Positions 43,104-47,206 of a stretch of DNA of 47,206 nucleotides are shown piece after piece. The stretch comes from an uncultured SAR86 cluster bacterium. GTDB lineage: Bacteria > Pseudomonadota > Gammaproteobacteria > Magnimaribacterales > TMED112. The stretch is taken from contig CACLXU010000001.1 of NCBI GenBank assembly GCA_902610995.1, forward strand, positions 1 through 47,206. The letters run 5' to 3'. Under the pieces are notes generated by a model. It saw only the letters and a list, made by a program, of their open reading frames with translations. It was not told where the DNA came from and made no database searches. Position 1 is the stretch's first letter. Every line of letters begins with the position of its first letter. Position numbers and translations under genes: made by a program.

Positions 43104-44101
43104 TCCCACCAATCTAAATTTTTCTGATACCAGGTCACCGTACTCTGAAGCTGATCACTAAAGCTTTCTTTGTCTACTTTGCCAAGAAAATTTCTCATCT
43201 TTGTGTCATCAATTGCGTATCTCATATCATGTCCTTTTCTGTCATCAACAAAGGCTATATATTCACCTAGGTTCCATTGCCCTGAAGGATGAATAATTGA
43301 AACAATCTCTTTTATTATTTCCACGTTGGATAATTCATTATTTCCTCCAATTAGATAGGTATCATTTTTAGCAGAGCTCATTTGCAAATCAATAAGTCGA
43401 TCGACGTGCTCCCCAACATATATCCAATCTCTAATATTTTTTCCATTGCCATAAATGGGGACTTTTTTATTATCTAATAATAAATTAATAGCCTTAGGAA
43501 TAAGCTTTTCAGTATATTGTCTTGGACCGAAATTATTTGAGCAATTTGTGATCAAGTAATTAATTTTGTATGTTCTAGCCCAGGCTCTAACAAGATGATC
43601 TGAAGCTGCTTTTGATGCTGAATATGGTGAACTTGGATCATATGGGGTGGTCTCGGAAAATTTTGCTGTGCCTTCAAGATCTAAATCACCAAATACCTCA
43701 TCAGTTGAAACGTGATGTAAAATACAATTCTCGCCGTCATCTTGAATTAAACGAGTAGCTTCAAGAATATTAAAAGTGCCCTTTATATTTGTATCTATAA
43801 AAACCTCTGCACTTTCAATTGAGTTATCTACATGAGATTCTGCTGCAAAATTTACAATTAAATCTGGACTGAATTCTTTTAATGCTGAAATCACCTGATC
43901 TTTATGCCTTATATCAGATTTTATATAGATATAGTTTTCAATAGTATCTAACAGTTCTTTCGTATGCAGTGAAGTAGCATAGTTTTGTGAATCAAAATTT
44001 ATTATTTTGGCATCTGGAAAGCGTTTACGAGCTTTTAAAATATATTCAGATCCTATAAAACCCAAACCGCCAAAAATTAAGATTGATTTAAAATCTCTCA
44101 T
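43100..44101 (-). CDS. rfbB: dTDP-glucose 4,6-dehydratase
   Basis: Second enzyme of dTDP-rhamnose synthesis (RmlB), forming dTDP-4-keto-6-deoxyglucose. The 333-residue SDR has the NAD motif ILIFGGLGFIGSEYI (7-21), where a Phe replaces the more common Thr after the first strand. NFAAESHVDNSI, the active-site HHVSTDEVFGDL (the T-D-E set), and YSASKAASDHLVRAW with the Tyr-x3-Lys pair follow. NCSNNFGPRQYTEKLIP completes the signature. Overlaps of 4 bases join it to rmlC and rmlD, so the four rml genes read C-B-D-A on one message. Confidence 0.96.
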   Translation of the reverse strand: MRDFKSILIFGGLGFIGSEYILKARKRFPDAKIINFDSQNYATSLHTKELLDTIENYIYIKSDIRHKDQVISALKEFSPDLIVNFAAESHVDNSIESAEVFIDTNIKGTFNILEATRLIQDDGENCILHHVSTDEVFGDLDLEGTAKFSETTPYDPSSPYSASKAASDHLVRAWARTYKINYLITNCSNNFGPRQYTEKLIPKAINLLLDNKKVPIYGNGKNIRDWIYVGEHVDRLIDLQMSSAKNDTYLIGGNNELSNVEIIKEIVSIIHPSGQWNLGEYIAFVDDRKGHDMRYAIDDTKMRNFLGKVDKESFSDQLQSTVTWYQKNLDWWE

Positions 44102-44586
44102 ATTTCTAAATCCCTTATAAATGGGGCTTTTTCATCTTTTTCTGATAGAAAATACTCTTCGAATTCCGGCCATATTCCTTGAAAAACTTCATCTTTCCAA
44201 TTAATAGAGCCTTCACTCTCTTTGTTGTAGTAATTGTCAACTTTATAGCTAACTAAAGTATCATTTTCTAAAGTCATGAATCCATGAACGAAATCATTGG
44301 GGACTAGCAAGCTGTCCATTTTTTTGGAGCATAATTCAAAAGAATACACTTCCTTAGTTTGCATATTCATTACGACATCTAAAATGCTTCCTTTAAGGAC
44401 TGTGACTAATTTTGTCTGTGCAAATTCTCCCTTCTGGAAGTGCATGCCCCTTACGGTTCCTTTATTCTTTGAAAAGGATAGATTGTCTTGAACAAATTGT
44501 TCAGAGAAATCTGCTTTTTTAAAGTTTTCTATAAAGAACCCTCTTGAGTCTTCAAAAATACTCTTACTAAAGATTTTTGGCTGCAT
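44098..44586 (-). CDS. rfbC: dTDP-4-dehydrorhamnose 3,5-epimerase
   Basis: Third enzyme of the dTDP-L-rhamnose route (RmlC). The 162-residue cupin has FEDSRGFFIENFKKADF (11-27), LSFSKNKGTVRGMHFQKGEFAQTKLV (36-61) with the catalytic His, the ILDVVMNM strand and VPNDFVHGFMTLEND with the second conserved His. It is slightly shorter than the E. coli protein (185) but the catalytic core is complete. The ATG follows the GT4 stop with no gap; a G7 run just upstream within that gene's end is positioned as its Shine-Dalgarno. The end overlaps rmlB by 4 bases. Confidence 0.94.
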   Translation of the reverse strand: MQPKIFSKSIFEDSRGFFIENFKKADFSEQFVQDNLSFSKNKGTVRGMHFQKGEFAQTKLVTVLKGSILDVVMNMQTKEVYSFELCSKKMDSLLVPNDFVHGFMTLENDTLVSYKVDNYYNKESEGSINWKDEVFQGIWPEFEEYFLSEKDEKAPFIRDLEI

Positions 44587-45666
44587 TTAGACCCCCCCTA
44601 TTGATTCGTGTACAATTTTTAAAAAAATTTCTTTTGTAGAGTTTAGAGAGTATAACTTTCTGACACGCTTTACACCATTACTTCCGAACTCTTGTCTTAG
44701 CTTTTTATTGGTTAATAGCATTTCAAAATTCTTTAGCCATTCTTTGTCTGAATTACAAAGAAAGCCTGTTTCACCATTTATTATTATTTCTGAATTTGCT
44801 CCAACACTGTCTGCTATTGTTGGCAATCCTGATGCCATATATTGGATTAATTTAAAACCACACTTTCCTAGCTCCCATTCAGAGTTAAATAATGGCATTA
44901 TTCCAATATCATAATCAGATAAGTTTGACGATTCATTAGTCTCATCAAAATCTATTTGAGCGTGTCTGATATTTTTATTTAGATCAACATTTCTTGCACC
45001 AATTATGTCCAACTCAAAACTATGTGATTCAGATAATCTAAGAAGAATGCTTTCAATTTTTTTTAAATATTTTGAAGTCGAAGGCGATCCTATCCAAACA
45101 ACTTTTATATTGTCTGAGAAATCTTTCTTATGAGGGTATAAGTCCGGGTTAACAACTGTTGGTATTAAAAAAATATTCCTTTGAGAACTGGTTTTAGCAT
45201 ATTCAAATAAGTACTTATTTCCAACAATAACAGCTGCAGATTTCTTCATCACATTTTTAACTTTTTTAGCAAGAAAGGTTTTGATAAAAAGATTTGTAGA
45301 TTTATCGTATCTATGAAAAACCGCATCATCATAAATTGAAACATAACGTATGCCCTTCCAGGTCAAGATGCTCTCAAAAATACTAGGGAAGTATGGTATA
45401 AGCTCATACTCTATAAGCACTAATTTCGTATTTCTTGCAGATAGCAAGATGACTTTTAAAGCTCTTTTTATAAATGAAAATAATGCGGAAAAGATTGATG
45501 GCTTATAGCCTTTCAATAGTTGACTTATATAGTTGTCACTAAAAAATGGGGAGACCTCTACTGAATACTTTTCACTCAAAATGGGAATGTATTGATAAAG
45601 CCGGTAGCGGCTGCTGGGGCCTTTTTTCGTGTATTTTGGTAGAAGAAGTATTTTTTTCTTTTTCAC
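44587..45666 (-). CDS. GT4-like glycosyltransferase
   Basis: A 359-residue GT-B fold transferase, probably peripheral at the inner membrane. KILLLPKYTKKGPSSRYR (4-21) is an N-terminal acceptor-side loop common in GT4 members, and IKVVWIGSPSTSKYL begins the C-terminal donor domain. The donor motif is ELGKCGFKLIQYMASGLPTIAD, followed by GANSEIIINGETGFL. The sugar is not assignable; rhamnose is a reasonable guess because the four rml genes follow directly. The last codons before the stop contain a G7 run (44592-44598 as C on the plus strand), unusual in this AT-rich region and a possible slippage site. Confidence 0.83.
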   Translation of the reverse strand: MKKKKILLLPKYTKKGPSSRYRLYQYIPILSEKYSVEVSPFFSDNYISQLLKGYKPSIFSALFSFIKRALKVILLSARNTKLVLIEYELIPYFPSIFESILTWKGIRYVSIYDDAVFHRYDKSTNLFIKTFLAKKVKNVMKKSAAVIVGNKYLFEYAKTSSQRNIFLIPTVVNPDLYPHKKDFSDNIKVVWIGSPSTSKYLKKIESILLRLSESHSFELDIIGARNVDLNKNIRHAQIDFDETNESSNLSDYDIGIMPLFNSEWELGKCGFKLIQYMASGLPTIADSVGANSEIIINGETGFLCNSDKEWLKNFEMLLTNKKLRQEFGSNGVKRVRKLYSLNSTKEIFLKIVHESIGGV

Positions 45667-46827
45667 TTATAAACTTAAATAAATATTTTTATACTCTCTA
45701 ACTCCACTATCTAGTGTGAAGTATTTCTCATAAGTATTTTGACACCTTTCATTTAAAGAATCATTTAAAAGAAAATCATTAATTTCTTCAAAATTAGAAG
45801 TCTGAAAATCTACCACCTTACATGCATTACAAAAATTTGAAATTTCTTCAATGTCATCATTGAAATTATTACAAATCACTGGTGTATTTGAGGATAATGA
45901 TTCACCAATTTTTGTGGGCATAGATGCTGAGATAGAAAAATTAATATTCAAATTAAATATAAGACAATCAAATTTTTCAAAAGCATCTGAGATCTCTTCA
46001 CTTTTCACAAATGAAAGTTGATAATGATCAGGTTGAAGTCCACAATCTCTAACTTCTTTTTGTACTTTTTGATGATCATCTCCAGTAAATATAAAAATTT
46101 TTCCAACTTCCTTAGATTTTTTTAATTTTTTAAAAAAAAGAAGGGTTTGACGAAAATTATAGGCCCTTCCTGTCGACCCTAGATAGCCAAAATTAATCTT
46201 TTCATCTCTTTTAGTTTTAGATGGCTTAATTTTATCAGCACAGGTTCTTATTACTGAGATCTTTTTATCTTCAACATCATGAACATTTTGTATAATTTTC
46301 TTTGACATCTCTGTAAGAGTTACAATCTTGTCTGACATTTTAAATAGTCTTTTTTCAATAAATTTAAGAAATTTGTATTTAATACTGCTTTTTGACCACC
46401 CATCTCTATCAACTTTTTCATCAACCCAAAATCCTCTTATATCGAAAATAACTTTGTAATTAAAAAGCCAATTTAAAAATACAAGGGGTATTCCTAGTGG
46501 GTATCCTCTTAGATGGATAATGTTGGCTCCATAAAATAACCGCTGTATAAGCATCGTCTTTGTAAGAACTATTAGATCATAAATTGTTGAAGGTACTTGT
46601 GGTTTATGATGATATTTATGTTTGATCCATTTAATGCCTTTTTTTTGTATCAAACCCCTCACTTTTTCATAGTTTTTAGTGTCTTTAACATTAGCCGACT
46701 TTTCAAATGAAACTATAGAAATATCAAAATCCTTAGACAGTTTTTCAACATACTTAAAAACTTGTGAATAGCCAAGTGGCTCGAGTATTCCATCATATGA
46801 CAAATAAAGGATTTTATTTTGACTCAT
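45667..46827 (-). CDS. GT4-like glycosyltransferase
   Basis: A 386-residue GT-B-like protein. The N-terminus KILYLSYDGILEPLGYSQ (5-22) is the typical start of GT4 enzymes that carry a G-x-S/G loop. IIHLRGYPLGIP and FDIRGFWVDEKVDRDGW lie in the N-terminal domain, INFGYLGSTGRAYNF begins the second domain, and ISASMPTKIGESLSSNTPVIC is the donor-binding end region with the conserved Glu of the E-x7-E-like site. Donor and acceptor are unknown. It abuts the next GT4 gene with no gap and overlaps the asnB fragment by 14 bases upstream, so it belongs to the same glycan operon. Confidence 0.8.
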   Translation of the reverse strand: MSQNKILYLSYDGILEPLGYSQVFKYVEKLSKDFDISIVSFEKSANVKDTKNYEKVRGLIQKKGIKWIKHKYHHKPQVPSTIYDLIVLTKTMLIQRLFYGANIIHLRGYPLGIPLVFLNWLFNYKVIFDIRGFWVDEKVDRDGWSKSSIKYKFLKFIEKRLFKMSDKIVTLTEMSKKIIQNVHDVEDKKISVIRTCADKIKPSKTKRDEKINFGYLGSTGRAYNFRQTLLFFKKLKKSKEVGKIFIFTGDDHQKVQKEVRDCGLQPDHYQLSFVKSEEISDAFEKFDCLIFNLNINFSISASMPTKIGESLSSNTPVICNNFNDDIEEISNFCNACKVVDFQTSNFEEINDFLLNDSLNERCQNTYEKYFTLDSGVREYKNIYLSL

Positions 46828-47206
46828 GATTATTTAGATACCATTGATTGAACTGAATTAAATACCACAGCTTATATTCGTTATTTACTCTTCCATCAAC
46901 ATGCTCTTTAAATGTATCGTCAACAACTTTTTGATTAAAAAAATTATGCTTTAGATTTGTTTCACATGATAGATGGTCATAAGCCCAATCTTTTAATTCA
47001 TCTTTTAACCATATTGATACAGGTACCCCAAATCCTTGTTTTGGTCGCTCAAATAGTGATGCTGGAATAAATTCTTGTAAGATTTCCCTGAGTATCTGTT
47101 TGGTTTCTCCTTTTTCACTGATTTTTTGATTCTGACCAATCATTTTTGAAGTCTCAATAACATCTAAATCTAAAAATGGAACTCTAGTTTCTAAGCTGTA
47201 GTTCAT
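46814..47206 (-). CDS. asnB: Asparagine synthase (glutamine-hydrolysing), C-terminal part
   Basis: The 3' end of a gene entering the window from the right on the minus strand. The 130 visible residues begin NYSLETRVPFLDLDVIE, which corresponds to the S-L-E-x-R-x-P-F-L-D motif in the synthetase domain of AsnB, so the Met at the window edge is internal and not the real start. The following KQILREILQEFIPASLFERPKQGFGVPVSIWL stretch is the conserved AsnB C-terminal region. AsnB-like genes are frequent in polysaccharide clusters, where they may amidate uronic acids rather than make asparagine. It overlaps the downstream GT4 gene by 14 bases. Confidence 0.88.
   Translation of the reverse strand: MNYSLETRVPFLDLDVIETSKMIGQNQKISEKGETKQILREILQEFIPASLFERPKQGFGVPVSIWLKDELKDWAYDHLSCETNLKHNFFNQKVVDDTFKEHVDGRVNNEYKLWYLIQFNQWYLNNHESK

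Noticed and set aside
43104-43112. TTG at 43112 as the rmlD start
   Set aside because: It adds three residues inside rmlB, while the ATG at 43103 forms the usual ATGA overlap and the family N-terminus.
1-47206. Mobile element, integrase, toxin-antitoxin, anti-phage system or tRNA
   Set aside because: No transposase, integrase, toxin-antitoxin or defence-gene signature, nor a tRNA-like cloverleaf, was noticed; gaps between genes are too short to hide many.

Overview
The window is gene-dense, AT-rich bacterial chromosome: roughly 41 protein genes, many overlapping by 4-14 bases, and only one gap above 100 bases that lacks a gene. Prc, XthA, the guaB-guaA pair, AceE of the homodimeric type, AceF and RmlABCD all look gammaproteobacterial. 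Compact spacing, low GC, a CPD photolyase and a large share of surface-glycan genes suggest a free-living marine gammaproteobacterium, possibly of the SAR86 or a similar streamlined type. The clade is an inference, not proven here. I saw no tRNA, rRNA, insertion sequence, integrase or CRISPR array.

Layout. 1-2299 (+): 3' part of tail-specific protease prc, then xthA. 2296-5884 (-): a small operon with a glycan-type protein, a 2-oxoglutarate/Fe(II) oxygenase, a GT2 glycosyltransferase and an Mpo1-like (DUF962) membrane protein; an FkbM methyltransferase diverges from it. 6897-13381: two paralogous membrane acyltransferases (acyltransferase-3 plus SGNH) on the minus strand flank a plus-strand pair, a secreted tandem-DUF305/LVIVD propeller protein and a DoxX-like membrane protein. 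13443-17280 (-): guaB, guaA and a VOC protein. 17317-21073: a prepilin peptidase converging on fumC-phhB-queC-queE. 21110-24247: class II aldolase-like protein, aldehyde dehydrogenase and a TIGR01777 epimerase. 24244-33134 (-): one uninterrupted overlapping operon aceE-aceF-(WecA/MraY-like)-galE-IMPase-(ELM1-like)-phr.

33421-47206 is a surface-polysaccharide region. It holds a secreted Pro/Thr-repeat protein with its own promoter and terminator, an SMR transporter, a YjbH-family outer-membrane protein, a large Wza/SLBB-type export protein, a UDP-glucuronate 4-epimerase-like enzyme, and a GT2 enzyme with a duplicated membrane module. Then comes a tight operon (reading leftward) asnB'-GT4-GT4-rmlC-rmlB-rmlD-rmlA for dTDP-L-rhamnose and glycan assembly. 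The Thr-rich protein, YjbH homologue and Wza homologue together recall E. coli gfcABCDE / yjbEFGH (group 4 capsule-type) loci.

Most notable: (i) the DUF305-Met/His linker-DUF305-propeller fusion coupled to DoxX, a candidate periplasmic copper or redox system; (ii) the GfcA/YjbE-like PT-repeat protein beside YjbH and Wza homologues; (iii) a probable CTG start codon on an acyltransferase, supported by a Shine-Dalgarno and by its paralogue; (iv) an internal repeat in the membrane part of a glycosyltransferase; (v) central-carbon, glycan and DNA-repair genes fused into a single transcription unit.
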